From Hirsutella rhossiliensis (taxonomy: Eukaryota; Ascomycota; Sordariomycetes; Hypocreales; Ophiocordycipitaceae): a stretch of 64,000 bases of DNA. Location: positions 4,402,001 through 4,466,000 of the forward strand of contig NW_025408668.1 of assembly GCF_020360975.1 (NCBI RefSeq), written 5' to 3'. The notes under the pieces were generated by a model. It was not told the DNA's origin, searched no databases, and worked only from the letters and a program-made list of their open reading frames with translations. The stretch's first letter is position 1; each line of letters begins with the position of its first letter. Both the position numbers and the translations under genes were made by a program. Of the stretch, positions 56,424-64,000 are shown piece after piece.

Positions 56424-57368
56424 ATGGCTTATTATCGACGAAAGTCGGGCTCCCGCTACTCAGGTGGTTCGTATCGTCGGAGGGGAGGACGACGTGGATA
56501 CTCCCGCTACGGGAAGAAGCGCTTCTCGAGAAAGAAGAAGACGGCATCGGCTTCCTCGCGCATATCGATGCGCAAGATGCGGGAGCAGATCCAGCGCATG
56601 TCGCTGGCACAGCACGGTGAGCCACGTAAGTATGCGTTGAGGGGGGCCCCCGACGACCTTCGGGTCCGTCCCTTCGGAGGCAACGCGCAGAGGTATTACT
56701 TTGCCGCACCCGTGTCGGAGATCTTGCAGAAGGCCGCGTTGACCTTGGGCAATCGAACTTCGGTGTATGTGACGGGCGTCGCTCTCGAATTTGATCTTAT
56801 TCACGCTTGTCCGGTGGACTTTTTCGCGCTTTGTCTTCCCATTGCAGGTGCTGGGGGGGCCCAGTTGATTCCTCTGGATGAGAAGAGGAGAGTTCCCTTG
56901 GCAGCCAGCCCGAAGGGTGAGCGCAGTGTGTCTCCAGTCCTTCGTGACAGGACGGATGAATTGGTGGATCTTATTTCACGAGCGGCTTTCTCCGACAACG
57001 CGCGAGATGGCACCCTCTTCAACGCGCCCTGCACAGCGGAACCTCCTGAAGGGCCAGCTGACGCTCAATGGGAAGAGCAAGGCTGCTCATACCGGCAGGG
57101 CAAGTGTTTCTCTGTCACGCAAGGAGACAACAGCGCTGGATCGATTGCCAGTCATGTTCGAGACTCGATTCGTGTCTGGTGGGACATAAGTAAGGTGGTT
57201 CGGGTCTTCCAAGACCAGCTCAAGCCTCTTGATGGCCATTATTCCATCCTCTGTGGAGTGCGGCCGCAAGTCGAGCCCAGCAAAGTCCTGAAGACGGAGG
57301 ACGACGGGTTGCCCGAGGACATTGGATGCTTGCAGAGTGTGCGCGTGACGGTTCATGTTAGACAGTAG
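56424..57368 (+). CDS. cap: Capsid-like protein with arginine-rich N terminus, 314 aa
   Basis: Uninterrupted frame. Residues 1-45 are extremely basic and aromatic/glycine-rich (YRRKSGSRYSGGSYRRRGG, RRGYSRYGKKRFSRKKK), the DNA-binding and nuclear-targeting arm typical of circovirus, genomovirus and related CRESS capsids. The remaining 270 residues alternate short hydrophobic strands (RYYFAAPVSEILQ, TSVYVTGVALEFDLIH, DSIRVWWDISKVVRVFQDQL), as expected for a jelly-roll, and it ends SVRVTVHVRQ. Its length is normal for such capsids. ATG lies about 125 bp below TATA; a short leader intron is possible. It is the only major gene in the window with no frame damage beside families P copies S7, S8, S13. 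Identification rests on composition and context, not on a conserved motif. Confidence 0.75.
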   Translation: MAYYRRKSGSRYSGGSYRRRGGRRGYSRYGKKRFSRKKKTASASSRISMRKMREQIQRMSLAQHGEPRKYALRGAPDDLRVRPFGGNAQRYYFAAPVSEILQKAALTLGNRTSVYVTGVALEFDLIHACPVDFFALCLPIAGAGGAQLIPLDEKRRVPLAASPKGERSVSPVLRDRTDELVDLISRAAFSDNARDGTLFNAPCTAEPPEGPADAQWEEQGCSYRQGKCFSVTQGDNSAGSIASHVRDSIRVWWDISKVVRVFQDQLKPLDGHYSILCGVRPQVEPSKVLKTEDDGLPEDIGCLQSVRVTVHVRQ

Positions 57369-57979
57369 TCAAGTCAGATTTTCCCTTCTCGGTGGTCGCG
57401 ATGGCTTCCTCCTTTTTGTAGTTGCATACGGAAACAAATGACGCACTATCTATCTCCGCAAGGCATTTCCAATGTTCTGTGACTGTCACCCTGCTCCTCA
57501 CTCATCGGGTTCGACGTTAAAGCGTTTACAAGAATTCTCCCAAGCGTTTACAAGACAATCTACTTCAAGCGCTACCAACCTAAATCTCCATCCCTTCCGA
57601 GATACGAACACAACCCCCGAAGGGGGTGCAGACAGGCCGTAGGACTGGCTGTGAAGAGTGGCGCTCACCATCTTCGATTGAGGGTGCCGTTTACAAGAAC
57701 ACCCGGCGACAGGAGGAGCAAGTGTCTGGAAGGCACGCGACGGACGGGAAACAGAATACAGTCCCAGCAGGACTGACCGCGCGAGGCACGAGCAAGGGAA
57801 TAAGTGAGACGGGCGAACCAAGAAAATCAAATGTACCAGGCACGTACATTGTCAATACAAACAGTACACGTGGGCCGCGACTGGAAGGAGCTGACGACTG
57901 GAAGGAGCTCTTTGACGGAGGAAAAGGTACCGCAGCGGGACGCGAGGATTGTATGTGACGGGAGGTCACTCTGTGCTTC

Positions 57980-58014
57980 GGCCCCCTATTACTTAAGTTT
58001 GGTTTATAGGGGGC
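57980..58014 (+). other. Stem-loop H31, candidate origin (TATTAC)
   Basis: Conserved stem-loop, type II flank. Confidence 0.85.
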
Positions 58015-58186
58015 CTCTGCTCCATGGCCCAGTCTTTAGACACCTTTCACGCACGTGATTGAGTGTGGTCCTAAGCAGAAACGACGGGGGGGAGTGCATG
58101 CAGTCATAGCGGCGCGTCCGACAGGGGGGAGGCCGCCGGTTCTCATTGGGTAGCTTCCAACGCAGTGGTTGCGTACACACCCACTA

Positions 58187-58298
58187 CCCGTGCCACGCCC
58201 CACTTTATTTGGAATTCGCAAGCTCCCACCTCCTAAAGTTGGTGCTCACCACCAGTATCCCCACACCACCGGAATACCCAGAATTTCGACTCCCCGAC
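58187..58298 (+). repeat. Left terminal inverted repeat
   Basis: 112 bp, identical as far as I can read to the reverse complement of 60001-60112. Identity of both ends suggests a recent insertion. Confidence 0.93.
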
Positions 58299-58347
58299 TT
58301 CAGCATCCCTATATCTTAACCAATTCACGATCTCGTCGATAGCCGAA

Positions 58348-59750
58348 ATGGAAGCACGTGTACAAAACGCTCTTCGATATATTGAAAATTTTCCGGTGCT
58401 AAAGTCGCAACCGTAGCGCGAGAATTCGGTGTAACACGTGATCGATTGCGATACCGTCTTCAAGGCCGACCTCCTAAAACTGGCCAGCGAGCTAGAAATA
58501 CGAGGCTTTCCGAACCAGAAGAGAAGGCCCTATGTCGCTATATCGATCGTTTGGATAATATAAACCTTGCGGTACGCGTCGAGTTCGTTACTGACGCGGC
58601 AAACTGTATCTTGCGCGAGCGGTCTAGCCAGCGCGACGCTCCTACCGTGGGGCCAAACTGGACTTCTCGCTTCTTAAAGCGTCACGGCTACTTCAAAAGC
58701 GCCAAAAGGCTTCAAGCAGAGCGCCAAGTCTCCGAGAATCTTACACGAGTTAACCAGTATTTCCAGCATCTTCGGCAGGTTATCCAAGACAATGGTATAC
58801 CTCCTGAGGATATCTGGAATATGGACGAGACTGGTTTTCGCATCGGGGTTGGAAAAGACCAGCTGATTGTGACAAAACGGAGGAGAGCTCATTATTTTGG
58901 CATTCCTGAGAATAGGGAATCCGCTACTGCGATCGAAGCTATCTCGGCGAATGGGGAGGTTGTTCCGGCTTTTTTGATACTCGCTGGCCAGATGCACATG
59001 GCTTCATGGTATCAAATACCTGAGCTAGATCCTGACACAGTTATTCGACCCACGCCTACTGGTTACTCAAACGACGTGATTAGTCTGGAGTGGCTCCAGC
59101 ATTTTGACAAGCACTCGGAAAAAAGCTCAAGAAGCTCGAAGCGACTTCTAATTCTTGATGGTCATGGCTCTCACCATACCAGGCAGTTCATTGAATACTG
59201 CGACAACCACAATATTATTCCCTTCGGCATGCCGCCTAATCTCACGCATGCACTTCAGCCTTTGGACGTTGTCGTTTTCCAGCCCCTAAAGCACTATCAC
59301 GCCAAGGCTTTAGATGTCATGGTTCGAGATGGCCTCGTCAACATAACCAAGCTTGAGTTTCTCTCCTGCATTCAACAAGTACGATTGCATGCTTTCAAGG
59401 AGAGTACTATACGCTCCGCATTTCGCAAGACAGGAATCTTCCCATTCAATCCACAAGTAGTACTTCAATGTTTGGAAGCTCGTCAAGCCACGACACCCAC
59501 ACCTCCTCCCAATTCAGGACCACACTCCTCACCTTTCGAGACACCATTGACTCTACGACAAATAAACAAGGTAGCGGACAAATTAGATCTCGTCCTTGAA
59601 GACGATAAAAGCCTGGATCCCGACTTTTCTCACGATCTCAGTCGATTTATTCGAGGATCGCTATCTCTGGCGACTGAGCTCGTGCAGACTAAAGGGACTT
59701 GGGACGAACCAAAATGGCGGAGCGGATCCAAAAACAACGTAAGGCTATGA
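58348..59750 (+). CDS. pogo/Fot1-family transposase (frame-broken at both ends)
   Basis: Cut-and-paste transposase. A psq-type helix-turn-helix starts at ATG 58348 (MEARVQNALRYIENF) and continues one frame lower in VAREFGVTRDRLRYRLQGRP. Then come the Tc5-type DNA-binding domain (WTSRFLKRHGYFKSAKRLQA) and the DDE domain with NMDETGFRIGVG, LLILDGHGSH and LTHALQPLDVVVFQPLKHYH, all three acidic residues present. The main frame is open to 59750. A homologous-looking tail (MAERIQKQRKAMKNIQLQSG) follows in a third frame to about 59851. Both changes are -1 shifts near homopolymers (CC at about 58391, AAAGGG at about 59692), like those in the array genes. Acidic triad and target site match the fungal Fot1 group. 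Confidence 0.9.
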
Positions 59751-60000
59751 AGAATATACAGTTACAATCAGGAGGAGTATTGTCAGTGGCCCAAGGACGG
59801 GAAATGGTGCAACAAAGGGAGATGATCAGATTGCTAAAGCAAGGAAGGTAGTAGAAGACGCGGAGAAAAGGCGCATAACGCACGCAAGCGATGGTTTGAG
59901 GAAGCAGCAAAAAGGCACGCCAATGGAGGGTTCAGGAAGGTTAGAACGAGTGGAAGTACGCGATTCTGAGCGTGGTACGCGGTGGTTGAAGCGATTCTAG

Positions 60001-60112
60001 GTCGGGGAGTCGAAATTCTGGGTATTCCGGTGGTGTGGGGATACTGGTGGTGAGCACCAACTTTAGGAGGTGGGAGCTTGCGAATTCCAAATAAAGTGGG
60101 GCGTGGCACGGG
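60001..60112 (-). repeat. Right terminal inverted repeat
   Basis: 112 bp, mirror of 58187-58298, followed by the TA duplication at 60113-60114. Confidence 0.93.
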
Positions 60113-61801
60113 TACCGGACGGGCGCAGAGCCCGGACAGATCGACAACGGAGGGTATAAAGGCACGGGCTGCCGCCCACACACAGAACGGGGACTGTTCT
60201 TCTTTCACTTCACTCTTCATTCCTGAAGAACGGCCGCAAGGACGTGCGAAGCAAACAGCACAGGACGGGCATGTCTGCTCTCACACCGCATGCACGCTGT
60301 AGTGCACATACACACAGACGCGACCGGAGGGAGCAACGGACAAAAGGACAAGAGGACGATCACGCACAAGTCGGGCGGGAGGACAACCGAATGAGAAAGA
60401 TAAGAGTGAGTGAGGAGACGAACTGACTGACAGAAACCAGGGGGGAACAGAGAGGGGCGGTAGCCCCTTGGCTAGAAGAAGAACGCGGCAGTTCCTTCAC
60501 TCCTTCTCTTTTCCAACAAAGAGAACAAAGCAGGACAAGAGGTCCACGGCGCTCGGCTTCCTTTGTTCCCGGAGGGACTCTCTGCAGTTGTCGGTGTCGA
60601 CCACTTTCTGGTGAAGGCACGGAGAGCACAGGTTGGACAGAGTGACGGGAGGAACTCGATCTGTTCAATGTGCACGCGCTCCCTCTCCGCCCATGCTGGG
60701 CTGCGCTCCCGCTTGCTTCCCCCTATTGAGGAAAAGGGAAATGCACTCCGCGCTCTGGGCGCTTCGTCAAGTCCCGTACCCCGGCCAACACGGACAATAT
60801 CGGGTAGGTCCCAGCAGGTTGGTGACGGAAAGGAACCGGGAAAACACGTTGCCGAGAGGCACAGGACAGACGGGCTCCGGACAAAGACTATTCCCGGCCA
60901 GGGATACGCGACATGCAACCAACGGGAAGCGGTGGGACACACACCAAGGACTCAGCTCCACTTGCCCAATGCAGCACCCATGATGCCCTCACGTAGCACG
61001 TAGACGGGAGATGGCTATCTCTCCAGATGAACAAGGGCACGACTCCGACTGCCACAGACTGTGAATTCTGCTCCGACAAGAGGAACGGTGGGACAGGCGG
61101 CGGAAGCAAGGCGAGGCACACGTGAGAAGTGCGACTGGGGGAGCAAAAGGACAAAGCGGCGCCCATTTCCAACAGACAGAGTGAAGACGTTCACAAGGAA
61201 CCAACACGAGACGGGCTGCATAGACCGTGAACAAGAGTACACATTGCCTTGGCTACCGATAGATCCCACAGATGTCGTAGATGAATCCGTTTACAAGGAC
61301 CCTAAAGCGTTTACAAATATTCCAAACGTTCACAAGTTGTAGTCATTGCCCCGGCTACCACTCCCCTCCTCTCCCCCTTCCATGACTACGGAATCCACCC
61401 CGCAGGGGTGCAGACATGCCGAAGGTATGGCTGCGAAGAGCAGGGACCGAGCGACGCGAGGGAACCGTCATACTCACCCTCCTCGACTGAGCATCTCGTT
61501 TACAAGGTAGTCCACTGCACAAGAGGAGCAAGAGTCCGTAAGGGCTCGCGACGGGCATCACACAACCTCACTGAGTGGCGCTCAACGCTCAATCACAACA
61601 CACCCTACTCCACGCCACTCAGTCCCGTTGTCTACACTACCCACTCACCCACGTCCAGCCCGCACCAGCCAATCACACACTGGGCCCACGACTGGAAGGA
61701 GTGTCGACGACCGGAGGGAGTTTTGAACGACAGGATGGAGGTCAAAGGTACGCGACTGGAAGGAGTGTGCAGACGGTGACGGGAAGTCACTGTCACCCCC
61801 G

Positions 61802-61836
61802 GGCCCCCTATCACTTAAGTTTGGTTTATAGGGGGC
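61802..61836 (+). other. Stem-loop H32, candidate origin (TATCAC variant)
   Basis: Conserved stem-loop, type I flank; one base of the TATTAC core changed. Confidence 0.85.
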
Positions 61837-62113
61837 CATGGCACAACGGCCCAGCCCCAGTCCTAGGTAGCTTTCCCGCTCAGGGATTGACTACAGTACT
61901 AGAAGGCTCGGACAGGCAGGAAGAGTCTTAGTCATAGGAAGGTACCCGATGGAGAGAGGGTGCCACGCTATTGGATAGCTTCCGACAGGTTGCATATCCA
62001 CTCCACTTACGGTCGGGGGGAGCGCCCGGACACTTTGGATCCGAGAGGTATATAGAGGGCAGCGCCCGTCGCTCATCAGTGTCGGAAGACTTTTTCCTTT
62101 GCTTTATGCAACT

Positions 62114-62383
62114 ATGGAGAGACCCAACTGGGACAAGTGTCCCGTCACCACCACCGACACACAGCAGGCGTGTGGGCGCAACGCTAGACACGAGGGGGAA
62201 TCCACGCCCTTTCTACGCAACATGGATGGTTTGAATACTAGAAGCCGGCGGACGGGAGTCCGTCATTTAGTATTGCACCGTGCGAGTGCATCTCTCATCA
62301 TCAACATGGTCTCCGGAGGATGGGACCGAAACAGAGTGTTGGACGAGCATTCGTATCGACGGGGTGTCCTTCACGCGGAGTGA
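62114..62383 (+). CDS. Unrecognised small protein or first exon, 89 aa
   Basis: ATG 57 bp below TATA: MERPNWDKCPVTTTDTQQAC ... VRHLVLHRASASLIINMVSG ... SYRRGVLHAE. The start position and composition favour a real gene. A later frame (62431-62640, ending ..LEFYFFAWCIQLEVATF) and the one at 62679-62972 probably belong to the same gene through introns or frame changes. Confidence 0.4.
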   Translation: MERPNWDKCPVTTTDTQQACGRNARHEGESTPFLRNMDGLNTRSRRTGVRHLVLHRASASLIINMVSGGWDRNRVLDEHSYRRGVLHAE

Positions 62384-62678
62384 GAGACGGCTCTCCTTCG
62401 ATTTCACTACCTAGGCTAGGTGGTCATTGATTGTCTTCGTGCACGAGAGCATCGCCCACTGGGATCATTGCCCGGGGAGGGCTTCATCCGTCCACATGGG
62501 GTACAAAGACGGGACTCTTCCTTGTCTTATGCAGTGACTGCCTCGTGATCATACACACACTGTGTGTTTCTCCTACAACGGCGTGTTTGGAGTTTTATTT
62601 CTTTGCTTGGTGCATCCAGTTGGAAGTGGCCACTTTCTGAACTGACTTGGAATCCTCAATCCGAGGAGGATGACTTAA

Positions 62679-62972
62679 TCATCGCCCGACGAGGGTGAAT
62701 GGTTTGGACCACCCGTTGAGCATTCTAATGCGGTAGCCACGCGACTCCTGCTGTTGGACCGGCTGCTCTCCTTCACGTATACAGGGATGGAGTCTCTTTC
62801 TCATGTGATGTGGCATCTTGCACGGTGCCAGACTAAATGCAGACGGAGTGGTAAGTCGATGGATGGCGACTCTTGCGTAGACACCCCACTTTCCCTTCTG
62901 GGACATGACGATGGCTTCCTTGGTAGTGAATCTAGCCATCGCTCAATACATATCATATCCGTCACATGTTGA
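62679..62972 (+). CDS. Possible C-terminal part of the S33 protein
   Basis: Frame opening after a TAA at 62678: SSPDEGEWFGPPVEHSNAVA, TRLLLLDRLLSFTYTGMESL, SHVMWHLARCQTKCRRSGK. The middle resembles, loosely, the C-terminal helices of family P. It runs over the 3' element (GACATGACGATGGCTTCC), as S21 does. No ATG at its start, so it is an exon or a broken frame. Confidence 0.35.
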   Translation, partial: SSPDEGEWFGPPVEHSNAVATRLLLLDRLLSFTYTGMESLSHVMWHLARCQTKCRRSGKSMDGDSCVDTPLSLLGHDDGFLGSESSHRSIHIISVTC

Positions 62973-63714
62973 ACCAGTTACATCGATGCCTGACTGTGCC
63001 TGTAACCACTCACGCTTGGCTTGATGACGGTCCACAAGGCCTCATACTCTCTACACACCGCCAGGCTATGCTTGACTCGACAAAGAGCCTAGACATGAAC
63101 GGGAGGGTAATGCTTTTCAGACGTGATCTTCATAAGCTGGCTATGACTATGGATAGAGGTGAGACTATCATACAAGGAGATGGCCTGATATGCTCCACAC
63201 GGTAAATGACGACGGCTTCACCTAAGCGTTTACAAGAACACTTCATCCGTTTACAAGGGACAGACTTGAAGATCACCTCCGGAGGACTCCTCTATGACTA
63301 TGAACATTACACCCGCAGGGTGTGCAGGCGAGCCGAAGGTTCGACTGTGGAGAGCCGCACTGACGAATCCTCAATCGAGTAAACACGTTCACAAGAAAGT
63401 CCACAAGACGAGAGGCTTGTCCACGCGAACGTAGCGAGCAGGGGGACAATGGGAGGAGACGACCATCACAGACCGACACGGGAGGAGCAAGTGTCCCCTT
63501 GGGGGCAAGCGACGGGCAGAGAACACAGCACACACGCCAAACAGAACAACCGGAGTCACTCCACTACCCAGAACACAGACGAACAGTACACGTTGGGCCC
63601 GCGACGGGACGGAGCATGTCTGACCGGAGCGAGTCTTTGCACGACTGGAGGGAGTCAAAGGGACTTCGACTGGAGGGCGAAGACAGGAGAGTGAGGGAGT
63701 CACTCGGACACCCA

Positions 63715-63750
63715 GGCCCCCTATTACTTAAGTTTGGTTTATAGGGGGCC
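63715..63750 (+). other. Stem-loop H33, candidate origin (TATTAC)
   Basis: Conserved stem-loop, type I flank. Confidence 0.85.
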
Positions 63751-64000
63751 ATGGCACAACGGCCCAGCCCATAGACAGCATGAACGCACGTGATTGACTG
63801 TGGTCCTAGCAGTGTTGGACTGGAGGGGAGATACTGAGTCATAAGAGGCAATCAGACGGGAGGGATGAGCCGCGTTTTGATTGGGTAGCTTCCAACGCAG
63901 TGGTTGCGTACACATCCACTTTTGGACGGGTTGGAGGAACCCGGACACTTACGGTAGACCAGAGGGATATATAGAGGGTGGTGCCTCCCCTCTATGCACA
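63715..64000 (+). repeat. Array unit S34 (partial, plus orientation)
   Basis: Promoter region only: GGCAATCAGACGGG near 63847, palindrome near 63924-63945, TATA (GGATATATAGAG) at 63964-63975. The window ends before any gene, so the array continues to the right. Confidence 0.8.

Larger units (their letters stand above)
56041..57980 (+). repeat. Array unit S31 (plus orientation, capsid segment)
   Basis: TATA (GAGTATTTAAAG) at 56289-56300, intact capsid-like gene (56424-57368), 3' element near 57395-57412, iterons at 57532-57541, 57544-57553 (variant spacing) and 57686-57695. Confidence 0.9.
58187..60112 (+). mobile_element. pogo/Fot1-type DNA transposon, 1,926 bp
   Basis: Bounded by perfect 112-bp terminal inverted repeats starting CCCGTGCCACGCCCC, and flanked by TA on both sides (58185-58186 and 60113-60114), the target-site duplication of the Tc1/mariner superfamily. 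It carries one transposase gene on the plus strand and is visibly more AT-rich than the array. It sits in the S32 promoter, upstream of the palindrome and TATA box. Joining the flanks restores the normal unit sequence. Confidence 0.95.
57980..61802 (+). repeat. Array unit S32 (plus orientation, ORF-poor class) split by a transposon
   Basis: Without the 1,926-bp insertion this unit is 1.90 kb. The insertion separates the first 200 bp from the CGGGCGCAGAGCCCGG palindrome (60119-60134) and TATA (60152-60161). The body is related to S30 and S5 (TGTGCACGCGCTCCC near 60669); 3' element at 60980-61006; iterons at 61288-61297 and 61308-61317. No convincing gene of its own. Confidence 0.8.
61802..63715 (+). 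repeat. Array unit S33 (plus orientation)
   Basis: TATA at 62047-62057, several short protein-like frames (62114-62972), 3' elements near 62901 and at 63206-63222, iterons at 63227-63236 and 63248-63257 (21 bp apart). Confidence 0.85.

Noticed and set aside
11221..59750. CRISPR array or tRNA/rRNA genes
   Set aside because: The 1.9-kb repeats are far too long and unit-structured for CRISPR, and I saw no tRNA cloverleaf or rRNA sequence.
58187..60112. The transposon as one more array unit
   Set aside because: Its length equals a unit, but it has TIRs, a TA duplication, a different base composition and no origin or iterons.
1..64000. An ordinary tandem satellite or rDNA-like repeat
   Set aside because: Only the common regions are alike between units; the gene bodies differ and encode different proteins.

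Overview
The whole window is one unbroken array of about 1.9-kb units. Thirty-three copies of a conserved stem-loop (stem GGCCCCCTAT / ATAGGGGGCC) recur at 1.68 to 2.11 kb, most often 1.90 to 1.95 kb. The single longer interval (3.82 kb) holds a 1,926-bp transposon. I number the intervals S1 to S34; S1 and S34 are cut by the window ends. No unambiguous host sequence is visible except that transposon.

Each ordinary unit has the same plan in its own sense direction: stem-loop, a 250-300 bp promoter region (CCAAT motif, CRE-like TACGTCA, a CGGG..CCCGG palindrome, TATA box), one gene or an ORF-poor stretch, a short 3' element (ACGATGGCNTCA-like), CGTTTACAAG iterons often 20-22 bp apart, two further conserved stem-loops, then the next stem-loop. 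This is the design of a segmented CRESS-DNA (circular Rep-encoding ssDNA) genome. S22 encodes a Rep with HUH and SF3 helicase motifs, and S31 encodes a capsid-like protein with an arginine-rich N terminus. S16 encodes a RAD52-family recombinase, which I know from no CRESS virus.

Other segments carry protein families that I see repeated between segments. Family P (S7, S8, S13, S15/S25, S24, S26, S28, perhaps S33) and family Q (S3, S6 fragment, S10, S18, S21, S27) are divergent and unrecognised. Four segments (S11, S19, S20, S29) encode a three-exon coiled-coil protein whose end resembles short proteins of filamentous fungi. About eight segments (S5, parts of S6 and S9, S14, S17, S23, S30, S32) look ORF-poor and related to each other, like satellite components. 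S2/S12 and S4 encode small proteins of 103 and 101 aa.

The host is probably a filamentous ascomycete: the transposon is a pogo/Fot1-type element with 112-bp inverted repeats and a TA target duplication, and the genes have short fungal-type introns. Orientation is minus for S1-S5, switches inside S6, is plus for S7-S8, switches inside S9, minus for S10, plus from S11 to S24, switches inside S25, minus for S26-S27, and plus from S28 to the end. Two switches lie exactly in collapsed stem-loops.

Many reading frames, including Rep, RAD52 and the transposase, are broken by single-base shifts that all go in the -1 direction and sit at short homopolymer runs. This fits either decay or under-called homopolymers in a long-read assembly. 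The array could be an integrated concatemer (endogenous virus) or an assembled extrachromosomal concatemer; the transposon argues that at least this copy has been in a fungal nucleus. All homology statements are from reading, not from database searches.
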